Shown piece after piece: positions 7,688 to 13,696 of a stretch of DNA of 13,696 nucleotides. Positions within the stretch are counted from its first letter, which is position 1; the number at the start of each line of letters is the position of its first letter. The stretch covers positions 1 to 13,696 of the forward strand of contig CAMPGT010000091.1 in NCBI GenBank assembly GCA_946885665.1. Reading direction: 5' to 3'. The stretch is from an uncultured Chitinophagaceae bacterium. GTDB taxonomy: Bacteria; Bacteroidota; Bacteroidia; Chitinophagales; Chitinophagaceae. The position numbers and the translations under genes are program-made. The notes beneath the pieces were generated by a model, which was not told the origin of the DNA, did no database searches, and worked only from the letters and a program-made list of their open reading frames with translations.

Positions 7688-8647
7688 ATGCAGGTCCACA
7701 TCGCCCTTATTGACAATATCCTTTTTCGCTTCGCGGCTGGAAACGCTCATGGAATAAACAATGGAAGTGACGATACATACCAGTATTACGAGCAATGATA
7801 TGAAAATTGGAACATGCACATTGAAAAATTCGACCAGCATTTTTAGTCCGATGAACACCAGCACTATCGCTATGCCCTGTTGCAGGTAAGCGAATTTTCC
7901 CACCGCGCCGCGCAACAAAAAGAACAATGACCTAAGGCCCAGTACCGCAAAAATATTCGACGTGTAGATGACCACACGGTGCGTTGAAATGCCAAACACG
8001 GCCGGAATGGAATCGAGTGCAAACACAATATCCGTTGTGGCCAGCATAATGACGACGGCAAAAACACTGGTGTAGTATTTTTTGCCGTTGCGGATCACCG
8101 TGAACTTTCCCTCGCCATCATCGTGAACGAGCGGGAAAAATCTTTTAAGGAAACCGTACACCTTGTTTTCTGAAAGGTTTACCTCTTCATCATGTTTTGC
8201 TGCAAACATTTTTACGCCGGTGATGACGAGTATGGCGCCAAAAATGTACAGGAGCCATCCGAACCGCTCTACAAGTGCTATACCCACCGTGATGAATATT
8301 ACCCTGAACACGATGGCCATCAGTATGCCGATAAGCAGCACGCGTGCCGAGTACTGGTCCTTCATCCCGAAGAAGGTGAACAGCAGGATGAACACAAAAA
8401 TATTATCAATGCTCAATGACCATTCGGTGAGATAGGCGCTGAGATACTCAATAGCGATCTGTTGTCCGTATTCGTACCACACAAAAAACATGAATGCAAC
8501 GGCCAGCGACACCCAAAATACCGTTTGCCACAGTGCTTTCCTGATGGTGATATGCGAGCTTTTTTTACTGAGCAATCCCAGGTCGAAAATCAGGGCTATC
8601 ACCACCAATAATCCAAAGGCCGCATATGTTATCTGATCCGTCGTCAT
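7685..8647 (-). CDS. TerC/Alx-family integral membrane metal exporter
   Basis: A 320-residue membrane protein with about eight to nine hydrophobic segments (about 8-25, 41-58, 64-72, 79-95, 102-123, 130-148, 193-216, 227-246, 257-275, 279-300). The family signatures are TEWSLSIDNIFVF (74-86) and TTDIVFALDSIPAVFGI (204-220). The conserved acidic residues Glu75, Asp81, Asp206 and Asp212 sit inside membrane segments, as expected for cation handling. TerC/Alx/YkoY-type proteins are linked to Mn(II) efflux, to metalation of exported proteins and, historically, to tellurite resistance. Its length and the loop between the two halves fit Alx-like TerC proteins. The ATG overlaps the gldG stop in an ATGA, so translation is probably coupled to gldG. 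There is no room for the manganese (yybP-ykoY) riboswitch that precedes alx in enterobacteria. The substrate here is not determined. Confidence 0.88.
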   Translation of the reverse strand: MTTDQITYAAFGLLVVIALIFDLGLLSKKSSHITIRKALWQTVFWVSLAVAFMFFVWYEYGQQIAIEYLSAYLTEWSLSIDNIFVFILLFTFFGMKDQYSARVLLIGILMAIVFRVIFITVGIALVERFGWLLYIFGAILVITGVKMFAAKHDEEVNLSENKVYGFLKRFFPLVHDDGEGKFTVIRNGKKYYTSVFAVVIMLATTDIVFALDSIPAVFGISTHRVVIYTSNIFAVLGLRSLFFLLRGAVGKFAYLQQGIAIVLVFIGLKMLVEFFNVHVPIFISLLVILVCIVTSIVYSMSVSSREAKKDIVNKGDVDLH

Positions 8648-10338
8648 GCTGTATATTTCTTATTTCTTATAGCCTGGTATACCAAAGCGAAGCCCAGTAT
8701 AAGCACCACCGGCAGCCCCACGTTAATGATTTGCCACGTTGTGCGCTGATCCTCGATTTTAGCGGGATCCAGCAGCCGCAACACGAATGTTTTTGCCCTT
8801 GCAGCCAGTATGCCCGAAGGATTGGTGAGGTATTCGATGCAATTGGTAATGAAATCGCGGTTGGCGTACTGCACCTTCGTAAACTGGTTGGTTCCCATCT
8901 GCAGCGGTCCTTCATTTTGTGTTACCACATTGGCAACAATGTCGGCATCCGAAATCACGATCATCTTATTGGGCATGGCCGCCGTTGCAAGGAAGGGCTG
9001 CTGGTAGATGCGCCCCAGCGAATCTGCCACTGAAGAGGGTATCCTGTTGGCGAATAATGAGGTGAACTTTCCTTCGAGGAGGATAGCGATGGGAATATTT
9101 TTTTGATTGAAGGTTTGAACGTCTGCTTCCGTTTGAACGCTGTTCAGCGAAACGATTGCGGGCGTGCTCAGTGTTCGCGAACTCGCAGAGCTGGCGAGTA
9201 TCACTGTTTTTTTGATCCCTTCGGCCTCAACAGTATCCATCGAATTGGGGAAGATGGACAGCACGGTGTTCATATTTTTAGCGATGGGATGATCGGTATA
9301 GGAAGACAGTAATGGGAAATACGGCCACGGCACAAGCTGTGGCTGCGGCCTGTCACCATAACTGCCAACTACCAACGGCAGCTTATCGCATTGCAGGTCC
9401 TGCACAAGATCACGGTTGATACGGACACCGTACCTGAACAACTGGTCATCGATATTCAATGCACGGTCGAAGGCAACGAAATCGCTTTGTGTACGCATGA
9501 GGCTGTCCATTTCCGCATACAGGTTGTCGATCATCCAGATAAGCTTACCCCCGTGCATCACATACTGATCCAGTTTCAGTTTTTGCCGGTCGGTGAAGGC
9601 GGTGGTGGGTTTTACAATCATCACGGCATCAAACTCCAGGGGTATCACCGGCACGCTGTCGATGGGCACAAATCCAAAACCATACTGCGGCTTTAAAGTT
9701 CTTTCGATGAGGTCGTACACATTATAGCTGAGCGGCTCGCCGTTCCCTGCGAGGTAGCCGATCACCGCCGGCTTTTCCTGTGTTACTTTTTGAATAGCGT
9801 TAGCGAATTTGTATTCGAGGAGGGAAATGACATTATTCAGCGATTGCAAACCTTCCTGCATATTTTGACCCTGCAGGAAATCTATCGGCACCACCCTGTC
9901 TTTGTACGTAACAAGGGCAGCGGGATAAACGAGCCGCTGCTCCTGCGATTCGCCCGCCTCTGTCTGCACCTTTACGTTGGTGGGATGAATACCCAAACTG
10001 TCGAGGTACATCAGGAAGTTTTGCCTGGCCGTGTCGCCGAGCCCTTCACCCGGCCGGTGAAACGAATAGCTGATGGTGTTTTTGTCGTACTCCCGGAATT
10101 CCTGTAATAATTCCTCTGCGTTGTTACGAAGGTTGCGGAAGTCGGCAGGCAGGTGGCCCGCCAGGTAAACATCTATCGACACTCTGTCGTTTAATCCGCG
10201 GAGCAACTGCTTTGTGGGCGCGCCGAGCGTGTATCTTTTTTCGGCGGTAAGATCCACGCGAAAGTGAACGAGCGATGCCAGGTAGTTGATGAGCACTACA
10301 GCCGCAATAAGATAGCACCACCAGTATTTTGTTTTCAT
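8644..10338 (-). CDS. gldG: Gliding-motility-associated ABC transporter component GldG
   Basis: GldG is a membrane-anchored periplasmic-domain protein that, in Flavobacterium johnsoniae, forms an ABC transporter with GldF (permease) and GldA (ATPase) linked to gliding. The 564-residue product has an N-terminal membrane segment at about 8-26, then DLTAEKRYTLGAPT (29-42), the opening seen in the ABC-type auxiliary (GldG-like) domain. A long soluble domain follows, with AVIGYLAGNGEP near 210, and then a C-terminal membrane segment at about 540-556 followed by a basic tail. Near the C-terminus, CIEYLTNPSGI and LRLLDPAKIEDQRTTWQIIN match the usual GldG ending. It starts 23 bases after gldF and overlaps terC by four. 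Proteins of this pair also occur in non-gliding Bacteroidota, so motility cannot be concluded from these genes alone. Confidence 0.92.
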   Translation of the reverse strand: MKTKYWWCYLIAAVVLINYLASLVHFRVDLTAEKRYTLGAPTKQLLRGLNDRVSIDVYLAGHLPADFRNLRNNAEELLQEFREYDKNTISYSFHRPGEGLGDTARQNFLMYLDSLGIHPTNVKVQTEAGESQEQRLVYPAALVTYKDRVVPIDFLQGQNMQEGLQSLNNVISLLEYKFANAIQKVTQEKPAVIGYLAGNGEPLSYNVYDLIERTLKPQYGFGFVPIDSVPVIPLEFDAVMIVKPTTAFTDRQKLKLDQYVMHGGKLIWMIDNLYAEMDSLMRTQSDFVAFDRALNIDDQLFRYGVRINRDLVQDLQCDKLPLVVGSYGDRPQPQLVPWPYFPLLSSYTDHPIAKNMNTVLSIFPNSMDTVEAEGIKKTVILASSASSRTLSTPAIVSLNSVQTEADVQTFNQKNIPIAILLEGKFTSLFANRIPSSVADSLGRIYQQPFLATAAMPNKMIVISDADIVANVVTQNEGPLQMGTNQFTKVQYANRDFITNCIEYLTNPSGILAARAKTFVLRLLDPAKIEDQRTTWQIINVGLPVVLILGFALVYQAIRNKKYTA

Positions 10339-10361
10339 TCGCGATTCCGTTTTTCTTACGT

Positions 10362-11081
10362 TTATCTCTTCTTAAGGTTCCTGTGGGTGATGGCTAGAAA
10401 CAACCCGATCACGCTCAAAAAATAAATGATATCCCTTGTATCTATAACACCGCGGCTAAGGCTGCGGTAGTGGAAATCGATGCCCAGCATTTCGAGGTAA
10501 TAATCCACGCCGCCCTCGAATGGCGGTATCCTGCTCAACGCGGTGAATGCGCCATACATCACCACGCATAAAAATGCGCTGGTAATGAACGCCACCACGG
10601 CGTTGTTCGTGAGGCTGCTGCAACAGATGCCAATGGCAATGAATGAAGCAGACAAAAGCACCAGCCCAATGTATGAGCCCGCGGTTCCGCCTGCATCGAT
10701 GCCGCCGCCTGTCGATAACTGCTGAAGACTGTAAGGATAAACCAGGGTGGGTACAATGGCGATCAATACCACAATGAACGCCGCAAAGTATTTGCCAGAC
10801 AGCAACTGCCAGCGTGTTACGGGCAGCGTCTGCAATGTTTCATAAGTGCCGGCTCTGAATTCGTCTGAAAAACTGCGCATGGTTATCGCAGGTATGAGAA
10901 CGAGCAATATCCACGGTGAGGTCTGGAAAAATTTCTCGAGTGTGGCATAACCGAAGTCAAGGATGTTGCCGGGCAGCACGAAAAGCACCGTGCCGGCGAG
11001 CAGAAGGAAAAAAATAATTGCGATATAACCGGTAAGGCTGCTGAAGTATTGCCGCAATTCTTTTTTACAAACTGGCCACAT
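10362..11081 (-). CDS. gldF: Gliding-motility-associated ABC transporter permease GldF
   Basis: A 239-residue ABC-2-type permease with six hydrophobic segments (about 17-38, 57-68, 99-117, 135-154, 160-180, 216-231). The cytoplasmic-loop motif AITMRSFSDEFRAGTYETLQ (65-84) corresponds to the coupling-helix region of ABC-2 permeases (compare EE.R.GT.E.L...P). The ending HYRSLSRGVIDTRDIIYF is typical of GldF. The open frame extends to 11129, but that would overlap the Fe-S carrier gene by 31 bases and add a basic leader. The ATG at 11081 gives MWPVCKKELRQYFSSLTGY, which matches the known start of GldF proteins and leaves a 17-base gap, so I chose it. GldG follows 23 bases on. The partner ATPase gldA is not in the window, which fits its separate location in known genomes. 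Confidence 0.9.
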   Translation of the reverse strand: MWPVCKKELRQYFSSLTGYIAIIFFLLLAGTVLFVLPGNILDFGYATLEKFFQTSPWILLVLIPAITMRSFSDEFRAGTYETLQTLPVTRWQLLSGKYFAAFIVVLIAIVPTLVYPYSLQQLSTGGGIDAGGTAGSYIGLVLLSASFIAIGICCSSLTNNAVVAFITSAFLCVVMYGAFTALSRIPPFEGGVDYYLEMLGIDFHYRSLSRGVIDTRDIIYFLSVIGLFLAITHRNLKKR

Positions 11082-11098
11082 GCACGCGAAAATAAGGC

Positions 11099-11428
11099 TT
11101 ACACGGCAAAACTTTCGCCGCATGCGCAACTACGGCTCGCATTGGGATTGTTAAAGAAAAATCCCTTACCGTTAAGGCCGTCCGAAAAGTCAAGCGTGGT
11201 GTTCACCAGGTACAAAAAGCTTTTGAGATCGGTGACTACTTTAACGCCATTATCTTCAAAAACCTGGTCGGTGGGTTTGCTTTGATTGTCGAAGTCCATT
11301 TTATAGCTCAGGCCGGAACATCCGCCTCCCACAACCGACACGCGCAGGAAATATTCTTTGTCATTATAGTTGGATTCCTGCATTAATCCCCTCACTCTTT
11401 CTTTTGCTTTATCGCTGACGAAAATCAT
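11099..11428 (-). CDS. A-type iron-sulfur cluster carrier (IscA/SufA/HesB family)
   Basis: A 109-residue cytoplasmic protein of the usual family length. A-type carriers accept and deliver Fe-S clusters or iron to target apoproteins. The three cluster-binding cysteines are present: Cys37 in GGGCSGLSY, and Cys101 and Cys103 in the terminal SCACGESF. The typical family ending is CGC; here the middle residue is alanine, which keeps the spacing. The segment LVNTTLDFSDGLNGKGF (74-90) corresponds to the usual L.G..IDY...L.G.GF. It begins 44 bases after the cysteine desulfurase gene, a sensible functional pair. No iscU, hscA/B or fdx is next to it, so whether it works with a SUF-type or an ISC-like scaffold cannot be told. 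I leave the symbol empty because IscA, SufA and ErpA cannot be separated by sequence alone. Confidence 0.92.
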   Translation of the reverse strand: MIFVSDKAKERVRGLMQESNYNDKEYFLRVSVVGGGCSGLSYKMDFDNQSKPTDQVFEDNGVKVVTDLKSFLYLVNTTLDFSDGLNGKGFFFNNPNASRSCACGESFAV

Positions 11429-11472
11429 GTTGTCTGATTTAGAAATTAAAATTTAATACTTAATCCCGGCAT

Positions 11473-12645
11473 TCAGCCTTCTATGCTTACACTTAATTCC
11501 CTTAACTTCTTCACTGTTGCCGAAACCCGTTCTATTGTAAAATCTATTTGTTCATCTGTAGTGTCCCTCCCCAGGCTGAACCGCAAGGAACTGTGTGCCA
11601 GGTCATCGCTTACTCCCATCGCCCTCAACACATGCGACGGCTCCACAGAAGCCGATGTGCAGGCTGAGCCGGATGAAACAGCAATCTCTTTATTGATTCC
11701 CAGCATGAGCGCCTCTCCGTCAACGTTTTTGAAAGAGAGGTTGCTGACATGCGGCAACCGGGCATTTACATTGCCGTTCACGTAGACGCCGCCCAGTTTC
11801 AACAGCTCCCTTTCCAGCCTGTTTCTTAACTGCTCAAGTTTCGATCCTTCAATTTTCATTCCCTGCCGGCCGATCTCGGCGGCCACGCCAAAGCCCACTA
11901 TCGCCGGCACGTTCAGGGTACCGCTTCTCATTCCCCTCTCATGACCGCCTCCGTCCATCTGGGCGGTTATTTTCACTCTCGGGTTCCTTCTTCTTACATA
12001 CAAAGCGCCAATACCCTTCGGTCCATACATCTTATGTGCAGAAAATGCCAGCAGGTCTATGCCGTCTTCAATTACATCAACGGGAATTTTTCCTGCGGCC
12101 TGCGTTGCATCGCTGAAAAAGAGAACCTGGTGCTTTTTTGCAACAAAGCTGATCTCTTTCACCGGTTGTATCGTACCGGTTTCGTTGTTCGCATACATCA
12201 CGGCGATCAGGGCAGTGTTAGGTTGGATGGCCTTCTCGAGTTCATCCAGGTCAACCGATCCATCGGCCTTTACGGGCAGGTAAGTAATCTCCATGCCCCT
12301 TTTCTCAAGATGTTCGCAGGTATCGAGTACGGCTTTGTGTTCGGTAGCCACCGTAATGATATGGTTTCCCTTGCCGGCATACATTTCGGCAACGCCCTTG
12401 AGGGCGAGGTTGTCGGCTTCGGTAGCGCCCGAGGTGAATACAATTTCCTGTGGCACGGCGCCTACCAGGGCGGCCACTTTCTCCCGGGCTTCATCAACGG
12501 CCTCGGCAGCCGTCCACCCGAAAGGATGGCTCCTGCTGGCCGCATTACCGTAATTCGAACGGAAACAGGGCGCCATGGCTGCCACCACCCTTTCATCGCA
12601 GGGTGTGGTGGCATTGTAATCCAAATAAACGGGCAATTTGAGCAT
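11473..12645 (-). CDS. iscS: Cysteine desulfurase, IscS/NifS class
   Basis: A PLP enzyme that removes sulfur from L-cysteine as an enzyme-bound persulfide for Fe-S clusters, tRNA thiolation and similar uses. At 390 residues it lines up closely with E. coli IscS landmarks: YLDYNATTP (7-15), His103 in [12 protein letters not shown], Asp179 in [11 protein letters not shown], the Schiff-base Lys205 in [22 protein letters not shown] (240-251), and the persulfide cysteine Cys329 in [17 protein letters not shown] on the long mobile loop typical of class I enzymes, unlike SufS. The ATG at 12645 gives [15 protein letters not shown], a normal beginning. It is the first gene of the eight-gene minus-strand run, and a Bacteroidota-type promoter is visible just upstream. 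A NifS- or tRNA-specialised paralogue is possible; the symbol reflects class rather than proven role. Confidence 0.93.
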   Translation of the reverse strand: MLKLPVYLDYNATTPCDERVVAAMAPCFRSNYGNAASRSHPFGWTAAEAVDEAREKVAALVGAVPQEIVFTSGATEADNLALKGVAEMYAGKGNHIITVATEHKAVLDTCEHLEKRGMEITYLPVKADGSVDLDELEKAIQPNTALIAVMYANNETGTIQPVKEISFVAKKHQVLFFSDATQAAGKIPVDVIEDGIDLLAFSAHKMYGPKGIGALYVRRRNPRVKITAQMDGGGHERGMRSGTLNVPAIVGFGVAAEIGRQGMKIEGSKLEQLRNRLERELLKLGGVYVNGNVNARLPHVSNLSFKNVDGEALMLGINKEIAVSSGSACTSASVEPSHVLRAMGVSDDLAHSSLRFSLGRDTTDEQIDFTIERVSATVKKLRELSVSIEG

Positions 12646-12670
12646 GTGACTTATTTATTTGGGATAACTG

Positions 12671-12701
12671 CAAATTTACTTGAATTCATTCTATTTTACA
12701 G
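12671..12701 (-). promoter_or_regulatory. Candidate Bacteroidota sigma-type promoter for iscS and the downstream genes
   Basis: On the minus strand the sequence TAAATTTG (12678-12671) matches the Bacteroidota -7 consensus TAnnTTTG in every fixed position. A CTG triplet (12701-12699) lies 20 bases upstream, near the expected place of the TTG -33 element, with two of three bases matching. A start site around 12664 would leave a leader of about 20 bases before the iscS ATG at 12645. This is the only perfect -7 element I found in the 93-base divergent region. Confidence 0.5.
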
Positions 12702-12714
12702 GCCGATACCTTTC
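12680..12714 (+). promoter_or_regulatory. Weak candidate promoter for the methylmalonyl-CoA epimerase gene
   Basis: On the plus strand TACCTTTC (12707-12714) differs from TAnnTTTG only in its last base. A TTG (12680-12682) lies 24 bases before it, somewhat farther than the usual 19-21. A start near 12720 would give a short leader to the ATG at 12739. The gene needs a promoter in this 93-base region because its neighbour on the left runs the other way, but this particular site is only a guess. Confidence 0.22.
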
Positions 12715-12738
12715 TTACATATTGCCAATTTTTTGCCT

Positions 12739-13140
12739 ATGTTATCTGTTGAACATATAGGGATCGCCGTAAAAGATCTCACAATTGCCGTTCCGTTATA
12801 CGAAAAGCTGTTAAATAGTCAGTGCTATAAAACCGAAAAAGTGGACACTGAAGGAGTTTTGACCGCTTTTTTACAAGCCGGTGACACAAAGATCGAATTA
12901 CTGGAGAGTGTGGATCCTTCCGGTGTCATCGCAAGGTTCGTGGAACGAAAGGGTGAGGGCCTGCATCATGTAGCCTTCGAGGTGGAAGACATTGAAGCGG
13001 AAATGCAGCGGCTCCGCGCCCTGGGATTTGTGCTGCTGAACGAAGAACCGAAAAGAGGCGCCGACAACAAGCTGGTGTGTTTTGTTCATCCGCGCAGTAC
13101 GGGCGGTGTGCTGGTGGAACTTTGCATGACTATAAAATAG
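12739..13140 (+). CDS. mce: Methylmalonyl-CoA epimerase
   Basis: A 133-residue vicinal-oxygen-chelate (glyoxalase-fold) protein that would interconvert (2S)- and (2R)-methylmalonyl-CoA, the step before B12-dependent mutase. Two beta-alpha-beta modules are visible: MLSVEHIGIAVKDL (1-14) and GLHHVAFEVEDIEAEM (74-89). Likely metal ligands are His6, an acidic residue in KIELLE (51-56), His77, and Glu127 in VLVELC. The C-terminal segment VCFVHPRSTGGVLVEL (113-128) is the characteristic epimerase ending (F.hP...gGvL.EL) and separates it from glyoxalase I. The frame is open far upstream to 11941, but that part is the antisense of iscS. The ATG at 12739 gives the standard N-terminus. It ends 1 base from the convergent rnc stop. 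It pairs functionally with the cobalamin-binding subunit at 442-855. Confidence 0.93.
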   Translation: MLSVEHIGIAVKDLTIAVPLYEKLLNSQCYKTEKVDTEGVLTAFLQAGDTKIELLESVDPSGVIARFVERKGEGLHHVAFEVEDIEAEMQRLRALGFVLLNEEPKRGADNKLVCFVHPRSTGGVLVELCMTIK

Positions 13141-13141
13141 T

Positions 13142-13696
13142 TCACAGATCGCCGTTTTCCATCACCTTCAGCAGGCCCAGCTTTTCGAGCGCTATAGCGG
13201 CGGCCACCTGGCTCGCGTCTTTTTTGTTGTAGGCTTTGGCCTCGGCGATCAGTTCTCCGTTTACCACTGCGCCGATCGTAAACAGCCTTCTTCCCCCTTC
13301 TATCTTCTCGTTGAGGGTCTCGAATTCGAGGCTTTTCCCGTTTTTGTTGGCCCAGCCGTATAATTTGTTTTTGTGATTGATCTCCAGGTTTTCAAGGTCC
13401 TCCATGAAAAGATGCGGAATGATCATTCTTTCGAGCACCCACTGCTGCGTTTTCCTGAAACCTTTATCGAGATAGATCGCCCCTACCAGGGCCTCGAGGG
13501 TGTTGCCAAAGATCTGGCTGATCTTGAGCGAATTGTCGAATTTATTGAAGAGTGTGATCTTTTTGATGCCCATTTTAATGGCGATCTCGTTCAGCTTGTT
13601 CCTGTTCACCATTTTGCTCCTCATTTCCGTGAGAAAACCCTCTTCTGTGTATGGGTATTTTTTGAATAGAAAGTCGGCTATGATGCCGCTGAGAAT
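13142..13696 (-). CDS. rnc: Ribonuclease III, C-terminal part (5' end cut by window)
   Basis: RNase III cleaves double-stranded RNA in rRNA maturation and mRNA turnover. The frame is open to the window edge; 184 residues are visible. The internal Met at 13624 is not the true start, because upstream residues read ADFLFKKYPYTEEGFLTE and lead straight into MRSKMVNR, the normal family sequence. The first signature (ERLEFLGDAVL) lies mostly outside. The second motif, FGNTLEALVGAIYLDKG, is visible; it keeps the catalytic glutamate but has Asn where E. coli has Asp114. The double-stranded-RNA-binding domain follows, from NHKNKLYGWANKNGK to KKDASQVAAAIALEKLG, and ends near the stop. In many Bacteroidota rnc lies behind acpP-fabF; that cannot be checked here. 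Its stop is 1 base from the epimerase stop. Confidence 0.93.
   Translation of the reverse strand: MLSGIIADFLFKKYPYTEEGFLTEMRSKMVNRNKLNEIAIKMGIKKITLFNKFDNSLKISQIFGNTLEALVGAIYLDKGFRKTQQWVLERMIIPHLFMEDLENLEINHKNKLYGWANKNGKSLEFETLNEKIEGGRRLFTIGAVVNGELIAEAKAYNKKDASQVAAAIALEKLGLLKVMENGDL

Larger units (their letters stand above)
12646..12738. other. Divergent intergenic region between iscS and mce
   Basis: This 93-base AT-rich gap is the longest non-coding stretch in the window and the only divergent one. It must carry the start signals for iscS (leftward) and mce (rightward). Apart from the two candidate promoters I see no clear operator palindrome, riboswitch or IscR-like site. Confidence 0.7.

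Noticed and set aside
8400..8647. A yybP-ykoY manganese riboswitch before terC, as known for alx.
   Set aside because: terC starts inside the gldG stop codon, leaving no leader; the upstream sequence is coding.
11082..11129. Upstream extension of gldF to an ATG at 11129.
   Set aside because: It would overlap the Fe-S carrier gene by 31 bases and add 16 residues not found in GldF proteins; the ATG at 11081 gives the usual N-terminus.
11442..11459. AT-rich palindrome and TAAATTTT (minus strand, 11455-11448) between iscS and the A-type carrier as a promoter or terminator.
   Set aside because: It misses the conserved final G of the -7 box and has no good -33 partner; as a hairpin it is only six AT pairs. 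It cannot be told from ordinary AT-rich spacer.
11941..12738. Long open frame on the plus strand, continuous and in frame with mce, suggesting a 399-residue protein.
   Set aside because: This part is the antisense of iscS, its translation has no family likeness, and the epimerase fold begins normally at the ATG at 12739.
1..13696. CRISPR arrays, tRNA or rRNA genes, insertion sequences, prophage or defence genes.
   Set aside because: No spaced direct repeats, cloverleaf-like segments, transposase or nuclease motifs were seen, and nearly every base is covered by identified genes.

Overview
The window looks like an ordinary, very densely coded piece of a Bacteroidota chromosome, most likely from the Chitinophagales/Chitinophagaceae side. 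The lineage is inferred from four things: adjacent gliding-motility genes gldF and gldG, a MurF-alanine racemase fusion, a lipoprotein with a Bacteroidota-style multidomain architecture, and a TAnnTTTG-type promoter. There are no IS elements, phage genes, CRISPR arrays, tRNAs or rRNAs. No gene-free stretch exceeds about 95 bases, so nothing is hidden in long intergenic space.

Layout. (1) Positions 1-3051, plus strand: four closely packed genes with gaps of 10-11 bases. They are the 3' end of gltX (glutamyl-tRNA synthetase), a stand-alone cobalamin-binding subunit of the acyl-CoA mutase type, an enoyl-CoA hydratase and fumC. (2) Positions 12645 down to 3055, minus strand: an unbroken run of eight genes, iscS-type cysteine desulfurase, A-type Fe-S carrier, gldF, gldG, terC, murF-alr, lspA and a lipoprotein. 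Gaps are -4 to 44 bases, with ATGA stop/start overlaps at gldG/terC and murF-alr/lspA. (3) Positions 12646-12738: a 93-base divergent promoter region. (4) Positions 12739-13140, plus strand: methylmalonyl-CoA epimerase. (5) Positions 13142-13696, minus strand: the 3' part of rnc (RNase III), cut by the window end.

How the genes fit together. The B12 subunit, the crotonase, fumarase and the epimerase all suit a methylmalonyl-CoA/succinyl-CoA branch feeding the TCA cycle. The mutase catalytic subunit is not in the window. The minus-strand run is a mixed envelope and housekeeping unit: Fe-S biogenesis, the gliding-associated ABC membrane parts GldF/GldG (their ATPase GldA is absent), a TerC metal exporter, peptidoglycan precursor synthesis, lipoprotein signal peptidase, and immediately after it a lipoprotein that the peptidase would be expected to process.

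I did not find convincing evidence of a wholly new system. The points most worth a second look are the uncharacterised three-domain lipoprotein behind lspA, the orphan B12 subunit in a gltX-fumC operon, the apparent TTG start of murF-alr in the same frame as terC, the Asp-to-Asn change in the second RNase III active-site motif, and the two convergent gene pairs separated by 1 and 3 bases.
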